Positions 49,296 to 63,085 of a stretch of DNA of 64,000 nucleotides are shown in pieces. The notes beneath the pieces are model-generated. The model was not told the origin of the DNA. It made no database searches and saw only the letters and a list, made by a program, of their open reading frames with translations. Origin of the DNA: Sinonovacula constricta (taxonomy: Eukaryota > Mollusca > Bivalvia > Cardiida > Solecurtidae); NCBI GenBank assembly GCA_007844125.1, contig CM017563.1:28778356-28842355 (forward strand), read 5' to 3'. The position numbers were made by a program, and so were the translations under genes. Numbering within the stretch: the stretch's first letter is position 1; every line of letters begins with the position of its first letter.

Positions 49296-52200
49296 GTATT
49301 ATATGAAAGTATACATGTGTGCAGAGGTGCTGCCAAACAAAACACACGAGCAAATGAAGATAAATTATATATATAAAAATTCAAAGCTTCATCATTAATT
49401 ACAAGAGTAAACCAGAGAACATCTTCAAGTATCACAGATTTCTTTATGATATGCCGTAATCAGGGTTTTTAAGTCACATTTGCCAAAGTGAAAAATTGGC
49501 CACGTACTTAAATATATTTAATATTTTTTAATGAAACAAGAATTAAGCAACAAAACATTTCTGGACCTATACACGCTTTACATACTTAATAAGTTTTCCT
49601 GTGTGAAGCAGATGATAGTTATTTCCACTGATTTATACCTTTCTCTATGAAACAAAATGGGCACCAGCAGTCCTGGGACATGCATGTTATGAATCTGGAG
49701 AAACAAATCGATACAAGCAAAGCAAGATTATGTAAGCATATTTTAAGTGTTTGTATTCTCTTGCTATGTAAAGGGGCAAAACAAAAATCTTATATTCAAG
49801 ATTTGATATTCTTTTTAAAATTATTTGTTCAATTTTGGTATTACCAATAAATCATTTTCCATATTTAACCAACTTCCCAAGCTCGTAAAAAACAAGTATT
49901 ATGTAAGAATTTATAATTTAAATAAATTTTGACTAACACTTATCAGTATACCATACTATATTTTATACTTGTTTTATACAGGTACTTAAAGTATATTGTA
50001 AAATAAAATTCCGAAAATGTTAGCTTTTATTTCAGCATGAATTTTAATACTATCAGAAATTGAAATATCAATAAATCATATGAACACTTATTTACAGCAT
50101 ATATATCAGAAAAGGATCTTCATGCGTAAATGAAAGTGCAACATACAACACCTTGCAATACTAGGCCAGGGAGATTCGAATGAAGAGTTTTAAACATGTG
50201 CTATAAAGGCAAGATTCAACATTGTTTTGTTCTTTATGCTGGCTAAACGATTCAAGAAAAAAACACTATCATTATCGGCTAGAGAAATAAGTTGTCGACT
50301 TAACACACCACGTTAGGCGGTAATTTTCTGAGAAAAATATATAGAATTGCATGGTACATAGATTAGTCAAATGCTATTTAAAAACATGACATAGATATAT
50401 TTGAAACCTGGCATCTTGATTAGTCAAATGACATTTAAAACCATCCAATATATATATAATTATGATAATGCAATTGTGGCGTTCAAAGCCCTACACCTTC
50501 CTCTAAAGTGGAGCTGACTACCAAAAACAGCTATCAAGAAACCTATACTGCGTTTTGTTTGCGCAGTAAGCTATTTTTTAAAGTGAGACAATCACGTGAC
50601 CCCTTACGTTTGCAATCACGTTACATGATCACCCGTCTAATTAGCTCTGACGAAAAAAGAAACAAGTTCTGGTGGAAGATTAAAGAAAATACTACACAAA
50701 AGCTACCATACATACATTCATACATGCAAGCGTTTATTAGTAACGAGATCATCATTATACAGTAATATGATAAGCTGAGTATTTATCTGCAAATGGCGGC
50801 CAATATATAACCAATATAATATAATACAATAGCCGTAAGAAACATTCCTGCATGCCTGACTGCTATAACTATGCGCCTTTATTGACAGAACTGTAAAGAG
50901 CTGCTTTATTTCAATTCAATATATTTCTTGATAATGTTTATTATAGAGCAGATGTCCATGTTTGACTGCCATAAAGCTGAAGGTGCAGACATTCTAAAAT
51001 CGTTTTTATGTCAATCATTACGCCTTTTGTTAACTGTGTATGTAAAGAAAACGTTTCTTAGGATGATGTCAAATACAGTTTTTGAAACAATAATAAATAA
51101 AATAAAACAGGCAAATATAATACCTAGAAAAACTAGATTTGTTTGTTATGTTTTCAAACAAGCAGAACAATCATATTGCAACTACTAATAACACATCTAG
51201 AAAACGGCATGTACGTGGTGTTGAATAAAAAAAATGTAATATTACTAGGCTGAGACAAATCATTTTTCGTGACTTGTGTGATAACATTTCCTTTATCCAG
51301 CACAACATACATTTAGTTATCCTCTTATTGTACCATTTGTGTTTTATTAACAAATGCACTCTTTAATAGTTAGATCGATTTCGATCCTTTTCTGTGAAAT
51401 GAAAATCACATTCTAGTGTGGTTGTTATGTTTTCATAATCACCTAGCAAAAAATGGACAATTACCAATCGTTGTTAAAATACGAAGTCGTAAAAACGAAT
51501 ACAGACTAACTAACTTGTAGCCAAAGTCCTTACAAGTTTTTAGTAATGGCGTCGCCGTGTCATCGGAAAGTAACTAAACCATGGATGGGTTTGGTAAAAC
51601 GTCAAATGATTGAAGTTTCTCACGCTCTCTGGATTAATTTTCATTGTTTACTGTTCTCCGAAAGCCATTTGAAAATAATACAGTCTAAATGTAAACAATT
51701 CTTTAAAAATACAACTTGTCTTAATAGGTAAATAAGAAATGGTCCTAGCAACATTTCCACAGATCTTTAAATCTAAACAACCTCTTGACAAAGGCAAACA
51801 GGGTAATTGTGTGACAAAAACACAGAGTCGAGACATAACACACACAACTAATTTCATAAAGACTGAACGAATAACAACCTTAGCACTGCTTAGAGGTAAG
51901 AATAAAATCTGCTTAACACACTTGGTTCGAAATTGCCAACATCGGTACTTTATATTCATGGTAAGAAAGTGAAGTGGTACAAAACTGTAAACACCTCAAA
52001 ACCACTCGTATATTTCTACGAAATAGACTTGTCCTGATAACAACGAGAAGTTACGAAAGACAAGATACAAAAACCCACATTTCGAATGCATTTTATAAAG
52101 GATGGGAGATGCGGGGGCGATTCAGAGCGGAGTCCAATGACGATGTTGTTCATTGAAGAATTAATTGCACTTAAATTATACTCGTAATCAATAATGATTT

Positions 52201-55200
52201 ATAGAAGTTTCAAAAATGTACTAAAGTGATTTAAATATCATAACGGGTTACAATTTTAAAACAAAAGTTATATCTCAATAGAATTTGTTTGACTTGGAAG
52301 AGTTATTAATATAACGAAATATGTATCAGTTGTTTAGATAACAAGAAAATGAATGGTTATGTCAATTGAAACATATATTGTATTCATTGTAACTGGCATT
52401 TTCGCAAATCTTATCTTTTTGAACTATGCATGTGTCTAAGTCTTTTAAGAGTGGTAATGCTGTTTGTATCTTATGCAGCACAGCACTGGTGAATCTTGGT
52501 AAATACAGCATAGAATCGATTGGCTTCAGATGAAAGTAACGTAATTCAACTTTAAAGAAGGCTTAACATGGCACCTGGACCTGAATCTGGGATCGGCAAA
52601 GGAATATTAATGTGTGCTTGCTCCTTAGCATTTCCTCTGAAACTACTGCTTATTTGTTGATTGACTTCACATTTTTGTTTCCATCGAATTGCTTGAATGT
52701 TGGCAGAACAAGGTTGTGGAACAAGTAGATAATGGGTGTTTTGTAGAGTGTTTGTTTTACTGTCAGGTACCTGTGTTTTTCAGCCATGTATTTCATTATG
52801 TATCTTAGATCATTTCCAACTGTTAGTTTTGTACCCTAATCAGCTTGCGAGATAAACATACTAATACCCCGATGGCCTATCTATCACTATATGATAACCG
52901 GCAAGTGTATCGAGCTTATTTTGGAGAGGCAGCTCATTTCTGATTTTAAGTTCAATGTTCAATAAAATTGTCCAACTCAGCTGCAGGGATTTTTTATGCA
53001 TTCACATTTCTTCGAGGTGAATCTTTATTTGCATGATTAATAGAATATAAAGTAATAAAACCTTGTTCGGATTAAATGTTCGTTTTAGGTTCTAAATTAC
53101 ACTTTGTTGATATTTTGGACACAAGATATATTTAAAGCAATAGATCTAGACTCATTTGGTTTTTTAACGTTTTAAGTTAACAAATACTTTTAACCGTTGA
53201 TTAGATTTGCCCGTAAATTCAATATACTGCCTAGTAAGCAGGAAATAGAGGTTTTTTCTTTAAGTTTGATATTAACTCATAGCCTAGGCATAGCCTAGGC
53301 AGGTCAAGAAATTGTAGCGAAGAGAAACTCATGCATGTGTGGAAGCTCTTAAAATAGATATGGATTAAAGGATAATAATGTTTTTAGTTTCTTAGTATGT
53401 CAAAAATATTGATAAGGAAAAGGTGGCAAATTATAACAACATTTTAAGCATTTTGTAAAAATTCCATTTACCCTTTAAACTTGAATTTGGTACTTACTAG
53501 ATATTTCTTTTACTACTTTATAAAGAAATTAACCAGAAAACTTTAACTAAGTGACACAGCAAAAACAACAACCGGCACATAGACTTTATTTCTAAGTATC
53601 TGATGGAAGTCTTAAGCCTTTTTATTATCTTGATGTTTCTTATTCTGTTGACAAACTCATGGAACAAAGTATAAATACGATAAGAGAAGCATACTCAAAC
53701 TACACTCTGTTTAATGTAAGCTTCTACAATTGTCATCGTTGAAGAAAGCAACAAGACACTCGCTAAAGTCCGTAGGTTTATAAACGTGAATATGTAAAGG
53801 AGCGGTTTGTTAAATGGTAGTCACATGTCTTTAAAATGTTACTAAGCACTTGCATTACCCTTCAACCTGTCGTCTGTCGTGTTTGAGAAATTGTGAGTAT
53901 ATACCACCTAGTGTTCTGATAGTACATGTAGTACCGACTGTAAAAGTAATTAATAAACTACAACGAACAAAGCCCATGTTACATACTTAATATCAGATGA
54001 AAATCTGATATTATTGCCCACATATCATTATATTATTTTGATTTAACTTCACATTTATTAAATGCAGCATAAAAATATTGTTAAGAGTTACACACGGATA
54101 AGTATGCCATGATTCATATTTTTTATCTTTACATTGTTGGTACATGGACGAAACGGCGACAGTTCTATTTTTCGAAGAAACCTTTAAATTTTAGCTTATT
54201 TAAATTACTTTAGTTTGTTTAATTTATTTTATTATTAATGTATTTAGTGCGCAAAGTTTACATTATAAAACAATTTTAAACATTTTAGTTTACACAAATA
54301 ATGCTGATTTACAAACTATTTCATTATTGGCATTGGCTGTCGACTCTGTAAATAACAATAATTGCTGTACATATTTATTAAGCATTTCATGTTTAGTTCA
54401 TAATTATGTCTTATTTCAATTAAATGGAACGAAATAAACATTATTATTATTATTATTATTATTATACTAAGCATAATTATCAGTTTACCTCGTTAAGTAT
54501 AAACATTATTAATCAGTAAATTTTGCATCTTTCGAAAAAGATTTTTGTTTAATATTCTGGCTTCATCGAGGAGACAGGCCTAGCATCAAACTTCCCAAAA
54601 TCAATGCAGTCAAAGCGTTGTGGCTCAACTTGAAAGATTCCACTTTAAAAACAATTGTATGACAATCACTGTCAAACACATTAAAAAAGCTATGTAAAGT
54701 ATTTTATCTAAATAACAATAAAATGTTATCAACTTACAAGTGCGCGCTTTTGTTTGGGTGTGCTAGAATGCGAATATCTGTGTGTTAAACATTAATTGAT
54801 AGTCATTTACTGTTAAAATCACATGTCAGTTACTATCAAACGAGCAAGTTAAGCCATGACAATGGTTATTGAGTTTTACTCTTATATAACTGCGCTACTA
54901 AAAATATTTCACCACTTTTCATTTCCATTTTGTTCATGACATACTGCATGCGCTGGTTCATACCATTTAATACCGTTTAATTTTAATTGGAGTCAAAAAC
55001 GTATATACAATAAAAATCGCAAACAAACATGCACTTAAGTCATTGTTAAAAATAAATCATTAGAATGTTGTGGATTGATAGAACACAGCTATAAATGCAT
55101 ATCATATCCCTTTGAATTAATGATTATTTACAATGCAAATAATATGATAAAATGTAGATGTTATTTATCAATAGCATAAGCTCACCATTGACAATTTGTT

Positions 55201-58200
55201 GTACAGTACTTGAATCTTTAAATTACGTCCAAACAAATGCACTTTAGCTGTTTATTTATGAAGTAAGTGGTAGAAAGGTTAAATATTACAATACATCACT
55301 CAATCTTTAATTTAGAGAAATAGGAATTCCGGCGTCGCTGTACAATAAATTGGAAAATAATAGGCACACAAGTTTTTCTCATTCCGTCTTGATTAAAATG
55401 GCTGAATTGTACTTCTGTGCATCTTTTCTTTTTCTACATTGATGCACAACGAAATGTGTGCCTGAAATGTTCTGTGATAAACAAATTCCGTTTTATGATT
55501 AAAAAAGTGATAACATTTTAAAAGTGTGCAAAATTTAAACAGAATACCTAGGGGCGTGGGGGTACCCGTCGTACCATTTATTTGTTTGCAAACACATTAC
55601 ATAAAAAGTTGTGGTTTTAAACATTTGGTCGTTTAAAAAATAATAATATTGATATTGATTTGAAAAAAAACCCTTTAAATTGGAACTTTTTTGTGTTGCT
55701 TTGCTTCTTAACATATCGTGGCTTTGAAACATACTTCACGATACTACATGCATCCCAACTATGTTCATTAACCGACAAACATAAAAAAATCAACGATTCA
55801 TTCCATAAATTAATTACGTCTAGTGAATGGATATCTAATAATTTAAACAGTCATAATTCAAGAAAACGACTTCGAAACAAGTGTTTACTTTCAATAAGTT
55901 AGTTATGTTTACGGTAAACTTCTTTGTATATTGATATATTATATATACAACTATTTCGTTTAATACTCCAACCAGTCTAATTTTGTCATAACCTGTTTTC
56001 AAACAATTACGCTTTTAAGTTTTAATGTTTAGTGTTTGGAGCATGTAACATTACCACATCTTGTATTTAGTGCATGATTGATTCACTATAAATTTGTTGC
56101 CTGTCATAATATTGGTGACATACAGCATATAATGATTAGAATTGAAAACATTTGTTCTACTTATGTTCACGTAACATTAATTTCATGAAAGCACATTTGT
56201 GGAAACCAACTGGTAAACAATTAAATAAAAGTAATTATGTCACTGTATGTACTCACGGTTGATTTTCTAATTTAGACTATAGAGGATTAAATTAAAGTTT
56301 TAGAAGTATTTACTTTATTTACGTTATCCTGGCAAGTCCATGGTTCGTGGGTTTTAATCCATTAACCTCTGATAGCGATATTTGTTTAAAACAACGTTCT
56401 TAAGAGAGATATCATACTAGATGTTACCACCGGCAACATATTTTTCTAATATGCATGTACATAAAAATATGCCTGTTATTAACGAAAGTTCTGAAAGGAA
56501 AAAAAAACAGTTTAAAATTCAATTAACGTTAACAGTAAGCGACTGTTATGATACATTGTGCTGATGCTCCTAATGGAATGAAATATTTTATAAACAACTT
56601 CTATTTAAAATCAATTCTTGTCGCTTAGGTTACAAATTAGGACACAGTCATTTCCAAATCCACATAATATATCGCACATTTCAAATTAGATACAGTTTGT
56701 GCAATAACGACAAAAGACAACAAAGACACAAACAAACAAATGACTAAAAGAAAAACATATTTAATTCTAACATAAAATCATATAATTTAATATATTGCCA
56801 AACATATGTAATCATTTTGTAATTATTTTGTACTATTATTTCTTTATTACTATGCGAAGTTATTTCGCATATGTTAATCAGTCTACAGTTACCATGTTTT
56901 GATAAATGATAGCTCTGAGACTGACCAGTGCTTCTATTTGCTTATGTTTGTATATGCAAATGTCAATGTCTTGAGAAAAAGGGAGAAAACTGACATTTAT
57001 AATTTAAATTATAGCATTAAACAAGACAGCAATGATGCAATCATCACAAGTCCACGTTAAGGTCCTGTTAAACGATGGAACATGTTTGCCTTACAACAAC
57101 CGAACAAAAAAACAGCAAAACTTTGTAATTATTTAAATACTTTCAATACAATAAATGTTCATGTCTTCAAAATATATTCAGTACCAAATTGTAATTGGGC
57201 GCATGGGTCCGAATACAGTTGTAAATATGTACATCGTTGTAACAAAATAATGTAACAAATAATACATACACATATGGAACATAAAGAAATTCATGTGACA
57301 TGTAGTGATGTAGCAACATCTTGAACTACAATTATCTAATTTAATTCTCATTTTCAACTTTCAACTAAAATTCAATGCATGGAAGAGACGCACTCTGCTT
57401 ATTTATAGAACAACATGGCGCCAGCAATGGAACTTTTCCAGGAACAATTACATAGAGAAAATTACCAATGATGATGTTCGTCTTTCTCTGTTTAGCTATT
57501 TTCTTTCCTAAATACCATTCAACAATCTCCGAATCACCCATTTATTAGTTTGGAACGTCCTCCTAGTGTATTGCGATGCACAAGTATGATTACTGTAGGC
57601 TTCATAGGTTGTTACGAAAATATCCACCCCAATCAATTTGATCTAAAACTTCATGCGTAGTTTGGTTCTACAATACTTATCGTTGCTTGGAAAATATATA
57701 TTAAAGACTAGTAAATTATATTATATTACATAGCTTCATTCATTTAATATATTGCTCTCAGTCAGACATACTAACGTACGTTAAAAGGTCTAAATATATT
57801 TCCACTGCTTGCTACATAGATTTTCATCAACGCTTATATAAATAAACAAAAATATGTAATATATAATAAAGTATATGAAAAAGAACATTAATATTGACGA
57901 CTGTTTTTATTTAACTTCCCTCTTGACAATAATTTCTCTGGTTATCAAGATATAATATATCAAGGCTCTATAAACCATATTGTATAGCGAACACCTTACG
58001 GTCCCAGCAAAGATCGCTCTCGTATATCGCGGAATGAGATAATTTAGCAAAGGTGAGTGAAACAAATCGGTTTGACCAAAGTATTATCTTAATAACAAAG
58101 GAAAAATAAACAGTTAACTCATACATGTATGCACAAAAGCACAATGTGACGTCAAAGAAGAGCTATCATGAAACACGTATGTACAGACACGAGCAACAGC

Positions 58201-60344
58201 GTTATAACTCAGTAATGATGATTTATGTTAAAACAGCAAGGGCGCTACATTGCATTTTCAAAATAATCTTTGTTTGATTTCAAATGTATATTCATTTTTT
58301 AATATTTCGCAAACCTAGCAAAAATTGAAGATGCGCACCATATACTGAAACAACATTAAAGACAATTTTAATGATGTTGATTAATTTAACATTATATTAA
58401 ATTGCTATAGAAAAAGTGAAGATGAAAATATGCTACATAAGAGGATTATGTTTTTATATCTAGCCCTTTAAAATGTATGTAACATTGCTATGTTATGTGA
58501 AAATAATGGAAATTATGTATTGTCACTGTGGTATTTATTGCATCCCCACAATAGTTAAAATACAAATAGTGTTGGAATTAGCATGTAACATAACATTGTA
58601 TGTCAGATCAAAAAGGTCACGGCTCGATCTCAAATGTAATTAGGTCAGACCACGATTTTACATTACTTTTTCATATATACAGATGTGTTCCTTTCTCTCA
58701 ATGTGTTCCCTTCAGGTGCAAGATAAACACAATTTGAATACACGCCATTAAATTGGTCTATTAATCATAACAAAACGGTAATTGTATCTTGGCGATTATC
58801 AGTCAAGCACTTAATCGGCTTATTTCGGAGTTCATCGATGTTTGTGTCTAAATCGAGAGGCAATGTAAACAATCAGGGTGCAAATGTAAACACTCAAGCA
58901 AGTTTTCATTCCGTTGCTGTCGGCAGACAAACAAACTCCGTTGCTGAAGTAAAATACGACAAATGACACTAATGAGGAAACCATAATAGTTTAATGTTGC
59001 ATTGCAGTCAAAATAATAATTCGAGACGTTGTATCTTCTCTTACAAAACCATTATCTAATTTATGACTTGCTTCATAACATGCATATCACAATAGAACAC
59101 GTATTAATGCACCGTAATATAAAATCTTGGAGTATGCATCTCTGTTTTTCTTGTATGGTAAATAATTATTTTGGTTGTAACTTATACACTTTTGATAGGG
59201 ATCTTTTATTCATAGAATATGCTCGACTGTGTATATAACATATACTATGATCTTGCATGTAGCTGCTGAGATGTGATTTTTATCGTTTTTACATAAATAC
59301 AAAATGAAGCGTCATTTGATAATTTATTGTGATTAGAACTCAATGGAAAACATAAAATGGACAATTCCTCGAAATAGCATTTAACGGTTCATAATCTTCT
59401 ACGAAAGAGCAAGACCTCAATGTAGCCAAATGAATTGTGTTGGTCTTATAGACGACAAGACATTGACTTTCCATTTAATACTTCAGAAAGGAAAATAATA
59501 AGTGATCACGAATATGCTATGATAACGCATACACAAGCTATATAGATTAACCTATATTTTCTGTATTTATTGGTCTCAAAGCGTTCTGTTGTTTTCCTTA
59601 TAAAAGACTTAAGCCTCATTCTAAATATGTAATCGTGTAGAAGTATACATCTAGTATACTTTTGAATATATGGTCCGTTAAAGAAGACTCTCGTATTATG
59701 TATAGAAGATAGGAAGACTCCCTTTCGGCGTACAGCACGTTTCTTCCCCTGTTGTAATAGGTAACATAATCTGTTAAATAAATCGAATGGTCAGTCGAAT
59801 GAAAATACAACATGGATTAATAACAGCAATAAACACTGACTGTAGCCATATAACTTCACAGTTCGTGTACACTTCCTATCAGACCTGACAATACCATATC
59901 GCCAGTGGCATTGATTCAATGGGAGATTTGAATAATGAGGTTTAACTATGATAGATGATTTTGATGATGGAATACTATGTCAGGTGGCAATATTCTGTCA
60001 TAAGTTAGAACTATATTTTTATATTTCTACTTTCCACATTTGAATCTACAAGCTATTCAATTATATCTGACGCGATGTAGTGAAGATGACAAACAAAAAT
60101 GCCTGATCCCAATGCAATATATATTGTTACAGTTCAAAAAGTATCTGTTATGTGCCAATGATACGTTTCTCTGCATCTATGAAAATGTTGTGTTGTGTAG
60201 TCATTTCATTATTTTTATATTTAAACAAATGATCCAAAATCAAAGTATGAGAAAAGTGTTATTCATTTTAGTTTGCTGCTTTTACTACATTTACCGATAA
60301 TATAAGAGACATTAAGTCACATCAAACGTCAAAATAATATAACC
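49296..60344. other. 11-kb intergenic stretch, no gene recognised
   Basis: AT-rich throughout, with no exon, RNA gene or known mobile element that I can support. Minor items are an ATT run at 54441-54465, a small palindrome TATGCGAA-GTTAT-TTCGCATA near 56850-56870, and a motif at 58877-58903 shared with 5138-5164. Short frames at 50508, 50928 and 51546 lack domains. Confidence 0.4.
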
Positions 60345-60762
60345 GGAAACAGAAAACCATACTTGCAAATCTTTTAAAGAAATACGTTCTGCTATTGCAG
60401 AAAGGTGTATACCAAAGACCTCGACTAAATCAAAACATAATAAGCCTTTGTTTAATGAAGAGTGTAAAAAATGTATTCGTGAACGTTTTGCATTAAAGCA
60501 ATTTAATGTTAGACCTACCGATACAAATCTTAATAACCTTAAAAAAAGAATGGCTCAAAGTCGCCGGACTATTAAACATGCCAAACGATCATCTTGACAA
60601 AAGTATGTTTCAAAAATAAATGGCAAGACTTCCATCAAAAACGTTTGGTCTGCTATTAAAAAGATTAGCGGTAAACCATCATATTCAACTGTTAACCACC
60701 TTAAAACAAATCGCACCGTAGTAACAGATAAACAAAACATTTCGAACACACTGGCTGAAATT

Positions 60763-60981
60763 TTGCCAGAAAATTCCTCATCGGCCAGCTACACGCCTCA
60801 ATTTCAAACCTTTAAACACTCTGCTGAAAGGGAAAAAGTTAATTTTAAATCTAATAATAACGAAACTTACAATCAATCCTTTTCCTTGAAAGAGCTTAAA
60901 GATGCTCTAAATAAATCGCATGATACCGTTGCTGGTCCAGAAGACATACCGTATCAATTCTTAAAACATTTACCAATTTGA
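60763..60981 (+). pseudogene. LINE RT fingers fragment
   Basis: 72-codon open frame ending at a stop after YQFLKHLPI. FSLKELKDALNKSHDTVAGP with EDIPYQFLK is reverse-transcriptase motif 1 of Jockey/I-type LINEs. Confidence 0.8.
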
Positions 60982-61122
60982 TCTCTAAACTTACTTCTGT
61001 CAATCTTTAATGAAATTTGGATATCCGGTAAAGTACCCGATTCTTGGAAAAATGCCTTCATTATTCCACTTCATTAACAAGGTAAGGACCCAACGGATCC
61101 TCAAAGCTATACACCTATTGCT

Positions 61123-61362
61123 TTGACGAGCTGTATTTGTAACACCTTAGAACGAATGATCATTAATATACTTGTCTGGTATCTTGAGTCAAACAAGTTT
61201 ACAGAATATCAAAGTGGATTCAGGCACCTACGTAGCACAGTCGATCGTCTTGTTCGTTTAGAAACACTCATTCGAAATGCCTTCATCAAGAAGGAACACC
61301 TTGTAGCTGTGTTTTTCGATCTTGAAAAGGCTTATGAACGGCTTGGAAACATGGGATTTTAA
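61123..61362 (+). pseudogene. LINE RT palm fragment ending at motif A
   Basis: 79-codon frame with TSCICNTLERMI, YQSGFRHLRSTVDRLVRLET and FFDLEKAY. The D of FFDLEKAY would be the first catalytic aspartate. The frame breaks just after it (GNMGF stop), and motifs B and C are missing downstream. Confidence 0.8.
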
Positions 61363-62010
61363 AGGATTTAGGTGACCTTGGCCTCAGGGGTCGTTTACCA
61401 ATATTCATTGACAGCTTCCTTTTTGACAGAAATTTTCAGGAACGTTGATAGGAAACTGACTTTTCTTCCACATATCAATTACATCAAGAAGAAATGTCTC
61501 AAGGCTCTTAACTTGCTTAAATATTTATCCCATACAGACTGGGGAGCCGATAGGTAAACATTGTTACTTCTGTAAGGTTCCCTAATTCGGTCTAAATTAG
61601 ATTACGGAAGCAAAGTCTAAGGCTCTGCCAGGAGGTCCTATATCCAGATGTTGGAAGTCGTTCACAACCAGGGACTTCGTCTAGCTTCAGGAGCGTTCAG
61701 AACCTCACCAGTGCAGAGCCTTTACGTTGAAGCCAATGGCCCATCATTATTCTTGCGTTGCAGTATATAATTAAACTCGTGTCTAACCCCGATAACCCAA
61801 CGTTTAATTGTGTTTTCTACCCTAAACATGAAGAGCTTTATGATCGATCACCGAAAGCCATCAAACCTCCTGGTTCAAGACTTGAAGAAAGCATAAACAC
61901 ATCAGGTATAAAACTCGATAACATTTCTGAAAATCCCACAATTGAACATCTACCATGGCAACTCCGTTCTGCTGGTGTGAATTTAGAACTCTGTAAAATA
62001 AAATGATCCT

Positions 62011-62391
62011 TTGATTTTACTATCTAAATTTCTCGAACTCCGTGACAAGTATTCTGATCAACTTCATGTATATACTGATGGTTCAAAGACGGACACTCAC
62101 GTTGGTTGTGCTTCCGTAAGTAATAGCCACTGCATTAAACAAAGACATCCTAGCAACTTGTCTATCTTCACTGCTGAAATCCAGGCTATAAATCTAAGCC
62201 TTGATTTCATTTCAGAACATTCCTGCGAAAAATATGTCATATTTTCAGACTCATTATCTGTATTGCAGAGCATAAATTCACTGAATAATTCAAATCCACA
62301 TGTTCGCACCGTTTTTGGCAAACTTCAAAGTTTATATGACACTAACGAAATCTCCTTCTGTTGGCTTCCTAGTCATGTAGGCATGCGATGA
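62011..62391 (+). pseudogene. LINE RNase H domain
   Basis: 126-codon open frame. YTDGSKTD gives the first catalytic aspartate, FTAEIQAI the glutamate, FSDSLSVLQSI the second aspartate and FCWLPSHVG the conserved histidine region. The frame then stops at MR, where family members continue into a final aspartate segment (NED-D can be read after a frameshift). A cellular RNase H1 is excluded by the LINE context on both sides. Confidence 0.85.
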
Positions 62392-63085
62392 AACGAAGAT
62401 TCTGACAGGGTGCAAGATCTGCCTCAGCCCTCACTGAGACAGATCTTTGCATCTCACACACTGATTTTAAACTACTTATTAACCGATGTATTTTAACCAA
62501 GTGGCAAACAAGTTGGGACAGTATTGTTTGTAACAAATTACACGTGATTAAACCTAACGTCGGTGCCAATGTCTATGCTTTCACAGAAAGTCGACGAGAA
62601 GACGTAGCTCTTTCCCGCTGTCGCATTGGCCATACTAGATTAACTCATTCATATCCTTTAAAATGAGAAGTTCAACCTGTATGTGTTCCATGCCAGGAAC
62701 CACTGACAGTAAACCATATTTTATTACAGTGTATCGACACAGACCAATACGGTCGAAGTATTTTAATGTCAATAACATGTATGAACTGTTAAGGACAGTG
62801 TCGGATTCTAAACTTGTTTGCTTCTTGAACGAGATTAGTATTCTTAATAGGTAATAAATTTTTAAACTGTTTATTTATCAATCGCCCTTTTTTTAAAACC
62901 GTTTTATGTGTTGACCTGTTTTTAATTATTATTTATTTTTTTAACCTGGTAGTTTTTATATTTTCTATATTTTACTTGCTTAGCTTTGTTTTAACCTGAT
63001 TATGCTCTTTTCACATTTAACTTTGTTTTCGGCCCTGTAAGACCTGTTAAGTGTCAGTGTGCCGTAAAACCCAAATAAACAACAT

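Larger units (their letters stand above)
60345..63085 (+). mobile_element. Decayed Jockey/I-like LINE with RNase H, 5' truncated
   Basis: A 2.7-kb non-LTR retrotransposon remnant lacking ORF1 and the endonuclease. From 60360 it reads, with stops and frameshifts, a pre-RT linker (NVWSAIKKISGKPSYS), RT fingers (VAGPEDIPYQFLK, SWKNAFIIPL, YTPIALTSCICNTLERMI) and palm motif A (LVAVFFDLEKAY at about 61306-61341). Near 61440 it passes directly into the thumb (DRKLTFLPHINYIKKKCLKA), so roughly a hundred codons with the YxDD active site are deleted. The connection (QGLRLASGAFRTSPVQSLYVEA), RNase H, a C-terminal zinc-knuckle-like CVPCQEPLTVNHILLQC and a 3' end at GTGCCGTAAAACCC (about 63058-63071) follow. 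The clade label is tentative. Confidence 0.85.

Noticed and set aside
49296..60344. Hidden multi-exon host gene in the 11-kb gap
   Set aside because: I looked for GC-richer frames bordered by consensus splice sites and found none convincing. A transcript or protein alignment would be needed to find one.
62011..62391. Cellular RNase H1 gene
   Set aside because: The domain sits between a LINE thumb/connection and a LINE C-terminal Cys/His motif, so it belongs to the retrotransposon.
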